Positions 8,641 through 17,393 of a DNA stretch of 37,547 bases are shown here, in pieces. How positions within the stretch are numbered: position 1 is the first letter of the stretch; every line of letters begins with the position of its first letter. The position numbers were made by a program, and so were the translations under genes. Origin of the DNA: Geobacteraceae bacterium (lineage in GTDB: Bacteria > Desulfobacterota > Desulfuromonadia > Desulfuromonadales > BM103); contig JAHEDT010000008.1 in the NCBI GenBank assembly GCA_024641085.1, forward strand, positions 1-37,547. Direction: 5' to 3'. A model generated the notes under the pieces. It was not told the origin of the DNA, did not search any database, and saw only the letters and a program-made list of their open reading frames with translations.

Positions 8641-10194
8641 TCAGCCGTACACCAGGTGAGGCAGCCAGGAGACAATCGCCGGGAAGAACACGCACACGCC
8701 CAGACCGACCACCTGCAGCGCCAGAAAAACCAGGGCCGATTTAAAAATTGTCGACATGGGGATTTCCGGAGGCGTTACCCCGCGCAGGTAGAAAAGGGCA
8801 TAGCCAAACGGCGGGCTGAGGAACGACATCTGCATGTTGACGATGTACAAGACGCCGAACCAGATGGCCACATCCCCGGCAGGCACGCCGGGCAGGCCGA
8901 AAAGACCGTCGAACTGGAGGGTCTTGATAATCGGTACGAAGATCGGGACCGCGAGCAGCAAGATCCCCACCCAGTCGAGGAACATCCCCAAGATCACCAG
9001 AAGCACCATCATCAGGAAGAGAATGCCGTAGGGCCCCATGCCGGTGCTGAGCAGCAGTTCGGTGATGAAGGCCTGGCCCCCCTGCAGGATGTAGAAGCCG
9101 ACGAAGATCGATGCGCCGAAAATAATCCACAGCACCATGGAGGAGGCCTTGAGGGTGGTGATGGAGGCTTCCTTGAGCGCGAGCAGCGAAAACCGCTTAT
9201 GCATGATGGCCACCCCGATGGCACCGAAGGAGCCGACACCGGCCGACTCCACCGGCGTCGCCACGCCGCTGAACAGCAGCCCGAGCACCAGGGCCACCAG
9301 GATGATCGGAGCAATCAGGTTCTTGAGCAGAACCAGTTTCTCCGTGAATTTGAGACGTTCATCGACAGGCACGGCCGGACCCAGGGTCGGGTTGAGCCAG
9401 CAGCGCAACAGCACGTAGCCGATATACATCGAGGAAAGCAGCAGGCCGGGCAGAATACATCCCAGGTACAACTCGCCCACCGACTGCTGTGCGACCACCG
9501 CGTAGAGAATGGCGAGAATCGACGGGGGGATCAGAATCCCCAAGGTTCCGCCGGCCATGATCGACCCGAGGGCGATCTTCGGCTCGTAATGACGCTTGAG
9601 CATGGATGGCAAGGCGATGATGCCCATGGTCACGACCGCCGCGCCGATGACTCCGACCATGGCCGCAAGGATCGTGGAGGCCAGGATCGTCGCCGCCGCA
9701 AGCCCGCCGCGCAATCCGCCGAGCCACTTGTAGACCACCGTGAACATCTCTTCGATCAAGCCGGCGCGTTCCAGCAGGGCCGCCATGAAAATAAACAGGG
9801 GGATCGCCGCCAGGTCCGAATTGGTCATCATCGGGAAGATGCGGCTCGGGATGATGTTGAGCATCGCCTGATCGCCGACCAGGTAGACAAACACCACGCC
9901 CAGGCCACCCGTCACGAACGCCAGCGGCAAGCCGGCCATGAGAAAAACCAGCAGGGTGCCGAACATCAGCCAGGTCAGGGTCGAGATGTGATAGGAGGAC
10001 AGCACGCCAGCCAACCGGAACAGGAAATATTCGTCAGCGTAGGGATCGTAGAACAGGATATTGATGATCTCGACCGCCACGACAAAGGTCAGGCCCAGTG
10101 AGACCAGGATCATCACCCAGGTCCAGATTTTGCCGCTACTGGTCTTGTTGCCTCCAGGGCCAGCGTCTGCCTGTACAGCTGTATTGGTTTCCAT
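8641..10194 (-). CDS. dctM: TRAP transporter large permease, DctM family
   Basis: 517 residues with many hydrophobic segments. It includes conserved DctM stretches such as GGTLGILIPPS (mid-protein), MLKRHYEPKIALGSIMAGG and the C-terminal LSPPFGYALFYLRG. DctM couples substrate movement to the sodium (or proton) gradient in the inner membrane. The polar N-terminus (about 20 residues before the first membrane span) is slightly extended. ATG 10194 lies 2 bases behind the dctQ stop and is served by GGGGGGAAGG inside the end of dctQ, so the two are translationally coupled. Confidence 0.95.
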   Translation of the reverse strand: METNTAVQADAGPGGNKTSSGKIWTWVMILVSLGLTFVVAVEIINILFYDPYADEYFLFRLAGVLSSYHISTLTWLMFGTLLVFLMAGLPLAFVTGGLGVVFVYLVGDQAMLNIIPSRIFPMMTNSDLAAIPLFIFMAALLERAGLIEEMFTVVYKWLGGLRGGLAAATILASTILAAMVGVIGAAVVTMGIIALPSMLKRHYEPKIALGSIMAGGTLGILIPPSILAILYAVVAQQSVGELYLGCILPGLLLSSMYIGYVLLRCWLNPTLGPAVPVDERLKFTEKLVLLKNLIAPIILVALVLGLLFSGVATPVESAGVGSFGAIGVAIMHKRFSLLALKEASITTLKASSMVLWIIFGASIFVGFYILQGGQAFITELLLSTGMGPYGILFLMMVLLVILGMFLDWVGILLLAVPIFVPIIKTLQFDGLFGLPGVPAGDVAIWFGVLYIVNMQMSFLSPPFGYALFYLRGVTPPEIPMSTIFKSALVFLALQVVGLGVCVFFPAIVSWLPHLVYG

Positions 10195-10196
10195 AT

Positions 10197-10892
10197 TCAG
10201 ACCTTCCCCCCCATGAGCTTGAACAGCTTGATGTCCTTGATGAGTTTCGACACCCCCGCCATCAGCAGCAGGATGGAGCCGGCGAACATGGTCGCCTTCA
10301 CCGGTCCGTAATGAACCTGCCAGGTTTCAACGGTGGTTTCCGACATGCGGATGGAATCCATCATAAAGGACCAGGAGGTCCCCGCCATCGCCAGGGCAAA
10401 GATGAAGAAGAATACCGAAGTGAAGATATCCATGCCGATGCGGCCGCGTTCCGACAACTTGATATAGAGGACATCGACGCGCACATGGGACCCGTGGTGC
10501 AGAGCAAAGGCCCCGGAGAGGAGGTACTGCATCCCGAAGAGCAGAAAGCACGCCTCGGACACCCAGATCGTCGGACTGTTGAATACGAAACGCGCCACCA
10601 CTTCATAGGTATAGGCAACCACTGCGCTCACCGTCCAGAAGGCCACGAGGGTCCCGCTTTGCTCACTGAACCAGTCAATGAAATCGGTCAGCTTGTTACC
10701 AGGGGCATGCAGGGCGGGGTCTTCTTCTGCGAGAAGATCCATGGCCGTCTCTTCATCGAGGACCTTTTCAGCCAAAGGCGCTTTTTTTTCTTTTCGTTTG
10801 CTCCATAAAACCATTACCAGCGGGGACAGGATCAGCCACCCCCAATATGCCCAGTGCGGCAGGACAAAACCAAAGCCCTCTAGATCTGACAT
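10197..10892 (-). CDS. dctQ: TRAP transporter small permease, DctQ family, with N-terminal extension
   Basis: 231 residues, longer than the usual 160-190. The C-terminal two thirds is a normal four-span DctQ domain (FVFNSPTIWVSEACFLLFGMQ, HHGSHVRVDVLY and the following helices). Ahead of it lies an extra membrane span at about residues 14-33, then a charged linker (about 34-70) rich in K and E. The start at 10892 (MSDLEG) is chosen because GGAGG lies nine bases upstream; the GTG at 10907 would overlap that site. DctQ partners DctM in the membrane. A hairpin in the spacer separates this gene from dctP. Confidence 0.92.
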   Translation of the reverse strand: MSDLEGFGFVLPHWAYWGWLILSPLVMVLWSKRKEKKAPLAEKVLDEETAMDLLAEEDPALHAPGNKLTDFIDWFSEQSGTLVAFWTVSAVVAYTYEVVARFVFNSPTIWVSEACFLLFGMQYLLSGAFALHHGSHVRVDVLYIKLSERGRIGMDIFTSVFFFIFALAMAGTSWSFMMDSIRMSETTVETWQVHYGPVKATMFAGSILLLMAGVSKLIKDIKLFKLMGGKV

Positions 10893-10912
10893 CTTTACGA
10901 CCTCCACAGGTG

Positions 10913-10945
10913 GGGAGCGGAGGCTGGATCAAAGCCCCCGCTCCC
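10913..10945 (-). promoter_or_regulatory. Strong stem-loop in the dctP-dctQ spacer
   Basis: GGGAGCGG (10913-10920) pairs with CCGCTCCC (10938-10945). Inside that, GGCT (10922-10925) pairs with AGCC (10933-10936), giving a 12-pair stem with one A-C mismatch and a 7-base loop. There is no T-run on the minus strand. Such a structure behind a binding-protein gene commonly protects the upstream mRNA, so DctP would be made in excess over the permease; that role is inference. Confidence 0.65.
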
Positions 10946-10977
10946 TGGTCACGCGTTGAATACTACTTGTAAAACAT

Positions 10978-12138
10978 TTACAGGGTCATGCCCTTGATAT
11001 CATCAGGCGTCACGTAACCCAGCAGGTCATTCATCATGTAATCCAGCTGCAGCTTGAAAACGCGCGTCGCGTCGGCATCCTTCTTGGCCCACTTGTACCA
11101 GATGGGGATGGCCGCCTTACGGAACTTGGTCACATCGTCCATGCTCAGGCGATTGACGATGCTGCCGGCTGCCTCGAATTTTTTGAGCGCATCGATATTC
11201 TTTTTCTGGATGGCGACATAATGGTCCCGTGAATACAGGGTAACTTCATCCTCGACAAATTGTTGCAATTTCGGCGACAGACGCTTCCAGGCGCCCATGT
11301 TGATCGTCAGGTCCATGGAGTCAACCGCCTGGTAAAGGGACATCATGCCCGGAGGTCCGAACAGGATGTACTTGGTGACCTGGGCAAAACCGAGCTCCCA
11401 GTTGACGCCGGGACCGACGTAGTCGGCGGCATCGATGGTGCCTTTTTCGAGAGCCGGGAAGATGTCCGACCCGGGCAGGGTCACGGTCCTGGCGCCGAAC
11501 TCCTGGAACACCTCGGAGACCATGCCGCCGGGGACCCGCAGCCTGAGGCCATCAAAATCGGCCATGCTGGTAACGGGCTTCTTGGAATGGATGATGTTGG
11601 CGTCATGATGGATGATGCCGACGAAATACAGCCCGTGCTTGGCATAAATTTCCCGGGCCATCTGCAGCATGCCCAGGCCGTAGTACATGGTGTCCCACTG
11701 GGCCGGCTGATCGGGGCCAGCCGGATAGGAGGAGAGGAAAACCGTGGCCGGGATCTTGCCCGCCCAGTAGAGGGTCCAGGGGTTCATGCCCTGCAGAACC
11801 CCGGTCTTGACCGCCTCGAACAGGGCGTTGTTGTCAGCGGCAACCGACTTCGCAGGGAACGCTTTGATGGTGAGCTCTCCGCCGGTTTTTTCCTGGAAGC
11901 TGTTGCACCACTTTTCAAACAGCGTGTAGCCTGTCGTACCGGCATCCCAGGTCGATTGGACCTTCCAGACCGTGCCGCCGGCAGCTTCAGCCTTGCTGAC
12001 GAAAGGCGCCCCGATGACAGCGGCGCCTCCGGCAACGGCAGCACCTGTCAATGCGGCTTTTTTGAGGAACGTTCGACGATCGGTGTCTTTCGTTTCGGAG
12101 ACCTGCGGGATAATTTCGTTTTTCTGCTCTTCAGACAT
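10978..12138 (-). CDS. dctP: TRAP transporter substrate-binding protein, DctP/TakP-like, Tat signal
   Basis: 386 residues. The N-terminus has a twin-arginine signal: D20-R21-R22-T-F-L-K-K followed by an alanine-rich hydrophobic stretch and a probable cleavage site near residue 53 (SKAEA/AGG). The mature part resembles the TakP/FcbT1-type branch of TRAP binding proteins, with FDGLRLRVPGG and DIFPALEKGTIDAADYVGP; these bind 2-oxoacids, hydroxyacids and similar organic acids in the periplasm. Export as a folded protein fits the private tatA in the same operon. ATG 12138 follows AGGGAGGAA. As the first gene, it sets the uptake specificity of the pathway; the ligand is unknown. Confidence 0.94.
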   Translation of the reverse strand: MSEEQKNEIIPQVSETKDTDRRTFLKKAALTGAAVAGGAAVIGAPFVSKAEAAGGTVWKVQSTWDAGTTGYTLFEKWCNSFQEKTGGELTIKAFPAKSVAADNNALFEAVKTGVLQGMNPWTLYWAGKIPATVFLSSYPAGPDQPAQWDTMYYGLGMLQMAREIYAKHGLYFVGIIHHDANIIHSKKPVTSMADFDGLRLRVPGGMVSEVFQEFGARTVTLPGSDIFPALEKGTIDAADYVGPGVNWELGFAQVTKYILFGPPGMMSLYQAVDSMDLTINMGAWKRLSPKLQQFVEDEVTLYSRDHYVAIQKKNIDALKKFEAAGSIVNRLSMDDVTKFRKAAIPIWYKWAKKDADATRVFKLQLDYMMNDLLGYVTPDDIKGMTL

Positions 12139-12374
12139 AAATTCCTCCCTGAGTTAGAGTGATAGCCCAGCAGATTAAGTCATCCTGCCAACGAATTTGC
12201 CTTCACATGCACGCTGTAGAAGACGCTCGAAAATTCTGAGAATCAACTATTGGGGAACGCAGGTCCCCGGCCACAACCTCGCCAGGCATGAACCCTGCGC
12301 AATTGGACCCCCTCCGCGAGTTCTTTCAAATCGATAGCCAGCTCCACATAATCAAAGGGTCACAAAAACCTTGT

Positions 12375-12399
12375 GTTCCTATATAAGGAACGCCGTTCT
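12375..12399. promoter_or_regulatory. Nested palindromes upstream of dctP, candidate operator
   Basis: GTTCCT (12375-12380) and AGGAAC (12386-12391) form a perfect inverted repeat around ATATA. It overlaps a second repeat, GAACG (12388-12392) and CGTTC (12394-12398), around a single C. The site lies about 240 bases before dctP, in AT-rich DNA, and overlaps a TATATA that could serve as a -10 box. A repressor or activator of the catabolic operon could bind here; no regulator gene is in the window. Confidence 0.4.
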
Positions 12400-12509
12400 A
12401 TAATTAAAAGGGATTTTTAATGTTCGTAGCCATGAGTGGTCCAATCGAGAGCTGAACAAATCATTACTTCGATTTAGAAGATCGAAAAAAGAAACGGCGT
12501 TATATTATT

Positions 12510-12537
12510 GATATAATTCTCTTAAGTGTAATGTCAA
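12510..12537 (-). promoter_or_regulatory. Sigma-70-type promoter reading toward dctP
   Basis: On the minus strand a perfect TTGACA (12537-12532) is followed after 16 bases by TATATC (12515-12510). The predicted start near 12503 gives a leader of about 365 bases that contains the nested palindromes. It lies in the 676-base gene-free stretch 12139-12814, where I see no coding sequence; most of it is AT-rich compared with its surroundings. Confidence 0.5.
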
Positions 12538-12742
12538 GCTGTTTTTCAGGTAAACGCCCCCATCATCAAGACGAAAGAGCCCCAGGCATCGGCACGTTCA
12601 CCACTTCGGGCAACTTCAAAAAACGGCCCCTTCATTAGCCAAAACTCGATAGCCACGCCGCACGTGACATTACCAAAGGCCCCGGACTAAACAGATCCAG
12701 CCCGGGCAAGAATTTTCAGGCATAGAATTCGAGAAGCCGCAG

Positions 12743-12772
12743 GAAAGGCCGTCATCCAGGCATGACAACGGC
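12743..12772 (-). terminator. Possible terminator behind the RND operon
   Basis: GCCGTCAT (12748-12755) pairs with the complementary bases in 12762-12772, with a 3-base bulge. On the minus strand the stem is followed by CTTTCC, a weak T-run. It lies 43 bases past the stop of the outer-membrane channel gene. Confidence 0.4.
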
Positions 12773-12814
12773 TTCTTGCTGAGGCCTCGCAGTTGTTCTC
12801 TCTACCGGGAGAGG

Positions 12815-14233
12815 TTAAGAACCACCGGCAGCTGTCACCCCCTGCCGCTCAGCCACATCAATCCAGCCGCCGCCCATGGCACGGTAGACGTTAATCAAGC
12901 TGGTCAAGACCGCAGTTTGGGTTTGTACGTAATCGAGCTGACCTGAGAAAAGACTTCGGTTGGCGTCGAGGACCTGCAGATAGCTGGTGGTCCCGGCATC
13001 ATACTGGTAGCCGGCAAGTTTTGCATAGGTTTGCAGCGCACTGACCCGGCGGCCCTTGGCGGCCTGGCTTGCACGCCCCTTGGTGGTCGCCACCAGGGCG
13101 TCTTCCACATCGCGGAACCCGGCAATGATTGATTGCTGGTAACGGTACAGGGCTTCGCGCTGGGCCGCTTCACTTGACATGACCTGGCCTTCGATCGCTC
13201 CGAAAGTAAAGATTGGCGCCAGCACATCGCCACCCAGCTGCCAGATCGCCGAAGGCCCCTCGAACAATTGGTCGGAGTGAATGCTGGCGGTACCGTAAGT
13301 ACCGGTCAGGGCGAGACGCGGCAGATAGAGGGCGCGGGCCACGCCGATCCGGGCATTGGCGGCGATCAGCGCCTGCTCGGCCTGGATGATGTCCGGGCGC
13401 TGTTCAAGCAGATCGGACGGCAGCCCGGCCGGAATCCCTGGGTTGGTCAATTCGTCGATCCTTTTACCGCGCGGGATGGCTTGCGGATTGCGGCCCAGCA
13501 GCAGGGCGATCAGGTGCTCCTGCTGGGCGATCTGGGCTTCCAGCTGCGGGATGGTCTGCAGGGCGGATTCGTACTCCGATTCGACCTGGCTGACCTCGAC
13601 CTGCGAAACGGTGCCATGATCGTGACGCAGGCGGAATATGCGCAACGACTCGGCATAGGCCTGCTCGGTGTCGCGGGCGATCTCCAGTTGGCGGTCGAGC
13701 CCGCGCAGAACCAGGTAGTTGCTGGCGACATTACTCACCAGCGTCAGCAATACGGCACGCCGGCCGGCTTCACTGGCGAGAAGCTCGGCCTGGGCGGCTT
13801 CATTGGCGCGGCGGATGCGCCCCCACAGGTCAATCTCCCAGGAGGCGTTGAGCGCCCCCTGGTAGGTGCTGTATGAGGAATTGTCACCCGGGACAAGCCC
13901 GGTTTCCGTGTCCTTCTGCCGGTAGGCGCTCGCCGTGGCGCCGATTTGCGGGAGGAACTCGGCGCGGGTCGTCCGCCATTGGCCGAGGAACTGATCGACC
14001 CGGGCCGTGGCGGCCTTGATGTCGAGGTTGTTGGCCAGCGCGGTGCTGACCAGGGTGTCGAGGACCTGGTCATCGAATTGCTGCCACCAGGCGGTGTTGA
14101 CCAGGTCGGCGGCGGCGTCATAAGAGACGGTCCACGCCGCTGGCGTATCGACTGTCGGCCGCACGTAATCGGGGCCGAGGGTGCAGGCGCAGAGCGACAG
14201 AAGGACAAGCATGGCAAACATCGGATTACGCAT
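12815..14233 (-). CDS. RND outer-membrane channel lipoprotein, OprM/NodT family
   Basis: 472 residues. The N-terminus is a lipoprotein signal with lipobox L14-C15-A16-C17, followed by TLGPDYVRP, the typical start of mature OprM/NodT-type channels. Two OEP repeats follow; LNASWEIDLWGRIRR and the PSDLLEQRPDIIQAE stretch are classic for the family. The trimer forms the outer-membrane tunnel of a tripartite pump. ATG 14233 has a perfect AAGGAGGT site lying inside the last codons of the pump gene, and the two genes overlap by 8 bases. A longer in-frame start would run 70 residues into the pump gene and is rejected. Confidence 0.95.
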   Translation of the reverse strand: MRNPMFAMLVLLSLCACTLGPDYVRPTVDTPAAWTVSYDAAADLVNTAWWQQFDDQVLDTLVSTALANNLDIKAATARVDQFLGQWRTTRAEFLPQIGATASAYRQKDTETGLVPGDNSSYSTYQGALNASWEIDLWGRIRRANEAAQAELLASEAGRRAVLLTLVSNVASNYLVLRGLDRQLEIARDTEQAYAESLRIFRLRHDHGTVSQVEVSQVESEYESALQTIPQLEAQIAQQEHLIALLLGRNPQAIPRGKRIDELTNPGIPAGLPSDLLEQRPDIIQAEQALIAANARIGVARALYLPRLALTGTYGTASIHSDQLFEGPSAIWQLGGDVLAPIFTFGAIEGQVMSSEAAQREALYRYQQSIIAGFRDVEDALVATTKGRASQAAKGRRVSALQTYAKLAGYQYDAGTTSYLQVLDANRSLFSGQLDYVQTQTAVLTSLINVYRAMGGGWIDVAERQGVTAAGGS

Positions 14234-17200
14234 GATGGTCACCTCCTTGAGGAGCTGTCTCTGTGGCAGGTTTCTTTCGGCGGCTGAACAGCCCGGTGGC
14301 GTTTTCGAGCACCACGAAGAAAAGCGGCACGAAAAAGGAGGCCACCAGGGTCGAGGCGAGCATGCCGCCGATGACCCCGGTTCCGATCGCGTGTAGGCTG
14401 TTGGCACCGGCGCCTGTGGCAATCGCCATGGGGACGCAACCAAGAATAAAAGCCAATGACGTCATGACGATCGGTCGCAGTCGCAGTCGGGCTGCCTCGA
14501 TCGCCGCCTCGGCGACTTCCATCCCGTTATGCAGATTTTCCACGGCGAACTCGATGATCAGGATAGCGTTCTTGGCCGCCAGTCCGACCAGGGTGACCAT
14601 CCCGACCTGGAAGTAGACGTCGTTTTCCAAGCCGCGCACCCAGGTCAGCAGCAGGGCACCACAGATAGCAAACGGCACCGCCATGACCACGCCGACCGGC
14701 AGTGACCATTTTTCATACTGGGCGGCCAGAATCAGGAACACCATGATCAGGCCGAAGATGAAAGCGGAACTCGAGGTGCCGCCGGACTTTTTTTCCTCGA
14801 ACGCCTGACCGGACCAGGCAAAACCGTAGCCGGAAGGAAGGACCTCGGCGGCGACCGCCTCCATGGCAGCGATCGCCTCCCCGCTGCTGTAGCCAGGGGC
14901 CTGACTGCCAGTCAACTTGGCTGCAGGGAAGTTGTTGAAGCGCGGCAACAGACCGGGACCGGCGACATAGCGGACCGTGGCCAAAGCCGAGAGAGGGATC
15001 ATGCTGCCGTTTCTCGATCGCACGTAGATCTGTTGAAAATCCAAGGGTTCGTCGCGATACTTGGGCTCAGCCTGGATGATAACTTGCCAGATACGGCCAA
15101 AATCGACGAACTGAGAGACGTAGGAGGAACCGAAATAGGCCTGCAGGGTCTGGTAGACGTCCGCAACAGGAACCCCGAGAAGTTCCGCTCGAGGACGGTC
15201 AAGATCGAAATAGAGCTGCTGCTCCGAAGCGGAGTAGGTCGTCGAAACGCCGGCCAGGGTCTTGTTCTCACGGGCTTTGGCCACGAATTGCTTGGTCACC
15301 TTGTCCAGGTCCTGTGGACTGCCGCCGCCCATGCTCTGAATGTAGAATTCAAAGCCGCCGGTGGTTCCCAGGCCCGGGATCGATGGCGGGTTGAGGGGAA
15401 AGACGATGCTGTCCTTGATGCCGGCCAGTTGCTTACGGGTCTCTGCGACCACAGCAAAGGCCGTCTCCGTCTTGGCCTTGCGCTCCTCGTAGGATTTGAG
15501 TGAGGCAAACATCAAGGCCGTATTGGTCTTGTACTGGCTGTCGATGATGCTGTAGCCGTCGATCTGGGCGATCGCACTGATAGCGGGGTTCTCCAGCAGC
15601 ATCTTGACAGACCGATCGCTGACGGCCGTGGTCCGTTCCAGGCTGGATGCGTCGGGCATGATGCTGCCGACGAAGATGTAGCCCTGGTCTTCCTCGGGAA
15701 CAAAACTGCCCGGAACGACACCAAAGAGAGTGACCGTGCCGAATAGCACCCCGCCAAACAGCAGCATACCGATCAGCTTGTGACCGATCAGCCAGCGGAC
15801 ACCGACCACATAGTGATTGGTCACCCAGGTAAAGCCGTTTTCAAACCACTTGAAGAACCCTTTCTTCTCATGATGGCCCGGCTTTAAAATACGGGCCGCC
15901 AGTGCCGGCGAGAGGGTCAGGGCGACCACGCCAGAGATCACCATGGAGATGGCGATGGTGATGGCGAACTGCTTGTAAAGGGTTCCGGTCATGCCGCCCA
16001 GGAAGGCGACTGGCAAAAAGACCGAGACCAACACCATGACGATGGCGACCAGGGCCCCGGCCAACTCCTGCATCGCCTTGCATGCCGCATCATAGGGCGT
16101 CATCTTTAGAGTGGCCATGTTGTGCTCGACATTCTCGACCACGATAATAGCGTCGTCGACCACCAGGCCGATGGCCAGGATCATACCGAACAGAGTGAGC
16201 ATGTTGGTCGAGAAACCAAGGGCCAAGATACCGATGTAGGTGCCGACGATGCAGATCGGCACGGCGATGATCGGGATGAGGGTGGCGCGGAAGCTCTGCA
16301 GGAAGAGGAAGACCACCAGCACTACCAGGATGACCGCCTCGAAAAAGGTGTGCACCACTTTTTCGATAGACGCTTCGGTGAACTTGCTGGTGTCAAGCAC
16401 GATATTGTAGGTTAGACCGTCAGGGAAACTCGGCTTGACCTGATCAATCAAGGCACGAACCTTGGCCGAGGTCTCGATGGCATTGGCCCCGGGCTGCTGG
16501 TAGACGATAATGGCCGCTGAGGTTTTACCGTTGACCTTTGCCCGTAGCGAGTAATCCTTGGACCCGAGCTCGGCATGACCGACATCCTTGAGACGAACGA
16601 TCGCCGAACCATTGGCCTCGGTGCGGAGGATGATCTCGTCGAATTCGGCGGGCTTGGTGAGCATTCCCTGGGAGGTGACGACAAAGCTTTGCTGGGTACC
16701 CTCCGTGGTTGGCACCTGGCCGATCCGGCCGACGCCAAAGGCCTGGTTCTGCCCGGAGATGGCGTTGGCAACGTCATTGGCGGTCAGACCCATCTGCGCC
16801 AGGCGGTCGGGCTTGAGCCAGATACGCATGGCGACATCCGGGGTCGGCATCATGCTGGAGAGGTTGGCGCCGGGGATGCGCTTGATCGCATCGAGCAGAT
16901 AGAGATTGACGTAGTTGCCTAGATAAGTCTGATCGTAGCGGTCGTCTTCGGCGTAGAAGCTGATGACCATCATGAAAGCGTTGGAACGCTTCTGCACGAT
17001 GACCCCCTGCTTGGCAACCACCTCGGGCAATTGAGCATTGGCCTGGCTGACGCGATTCTGCACGTTAACCTGGGCCTGGTCGGGATCGGTTCCCGGGTTG
17101 AAGGTCACGGTCAGGGTCATGTTGCCGGTCGAAGAACTGGTCGAAAGCATGTAGCTCATGTCATCGACGCCGTTGACCTGAGCCTCGATAGGTGCGGCCA

Positions 17201-17381
17201 CGGTGTTGGCAATCACCTCGGCGGTCGCACCGGGATACACGGCTGTGACCTGTACGGTCGGTGGCGCAATGTCCGGATACTGAGCGATCGGGGTCGATTT
17301 CATCGCCACAAATCCGCCCAGGGCAATAATTATTGAGATAACCGCAGCTAAGACGGGTCTATCGATAAAAAAACTGGCCAT
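14226..17381 (-). CDS. RND multidrug efflux pump, HAE1 (AcrB/MexB) family
   Basis: 1051 residues, the normal AcrB length. It starts with MASFFIDRPVLAAVISIII and carries the paired-aspartate proton relay in GLVVDDAIIVVENVEH in the fourth transmembrane segment. The porter-domain stretch PTIAQYPD-like (here TPIAQYPDIAPP) and the VPLFFVVLE-type C-terminal motif also match. It pumps hydrophobic compounds out of the periplasm and inner-membrane leaflet in exchange for protons. It lies 12 bases behind the adaptor gene and overlaps the channel gene. The substrate range cannot be predicted. Confidence 0.97.
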   Translation of the reverse strand: MASFFIDRPVLAAVISIIIALGGFVAMKSTPIAQYPDIAPPTVQVTAVYPGATAEVIANTVAAPIEAQVNGVDDMSYMLSTSSSTGNMTLTVTFNPGTDPDQAQVNVQNRVSQANAQLPEVVAKQGVIVQKRSNAFMMVISFYAEDDRYDQTYLGNYVNLYLLDAIKRIPGANLSSMMPTPDVAMRIWLKPDRLAQMGLTANDVANAISGQNQAFGVGRIGQVPTTEGTQQSFVVTSQGMLTKPAEFDEIILRTEANGSAIVRLKDVGHAELGSKDYSLRAKVNGKTSAAIIVYQQPGANAIETSAKVRALIDQVKPSFPDGLTYNIVLDTSKFTEASIEKVVHTFFEAVILVVLVVFLFLQSFRATLIPIIAVPICIVGTYIGILALGFSTNMLTLFGMILAIGLVVDDAIIVVENVEHNMATLKMTPYDAACKAMQELAGALVAIVMVLVSVFLPVAFLGGMTGTLYKQFAITIAISMVISGVVALTLSPALAARILKPGHHEKKGFFKWFENGFTWVTNHYVVGVRWLIGHKLIGMLLFGGVLFGTVTLFGVVPGSFVPEEDQGYIFVGSIMPDASSLERTTAVSDRSVKMLLENPAISAIAQIDGYSIIDSQYKTNTALMFASLKSYEERKAKTETAFAVVAETRKQLAGIKDSIVFPLNPPSIPGLGTTGGFEFYIQSMGGGSPQDLDKVTKQFVAKARENKTLAGVSTTYSASEQQLYFDLDRPRAELLGVPVADVYQTLQAYFGSSYVSQFVDFGRIWQVIIQAEPKYRDEPLDFQQIYVRSRNGSMIPLSALATVRYVAGPGLLPRFNNFPAAKLTGSQAPGYSSGEAIAAMEAVAAEVLPSGYGFAWSGQAFEEKKSGGTSSSAFIFGLIMVFLILAAQYEKWSLPVGVVMAVPFAICGALLLTWVRGLENDVYFQVGMVTLVGLAAKNAILIIEFAVENLHNGMEVAEAAIEAARLRLRPIVMTSLAFILGCVPMAIATGAGANSLHAIGTGVIGGMLASTLVASFFVPLFFVVLENATGLFSRRKKPATETAPQGGDHHA

Positions 17382-17393
17382 GCCGGGCCTCGC

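Noticed and set aside
8536-10101. 521-codon open frame on the plus strand opposite dctM
   Set aside because: Extremely rich in H, Q, D, R and E with no domain pattern; a shadow of the DctM gene.
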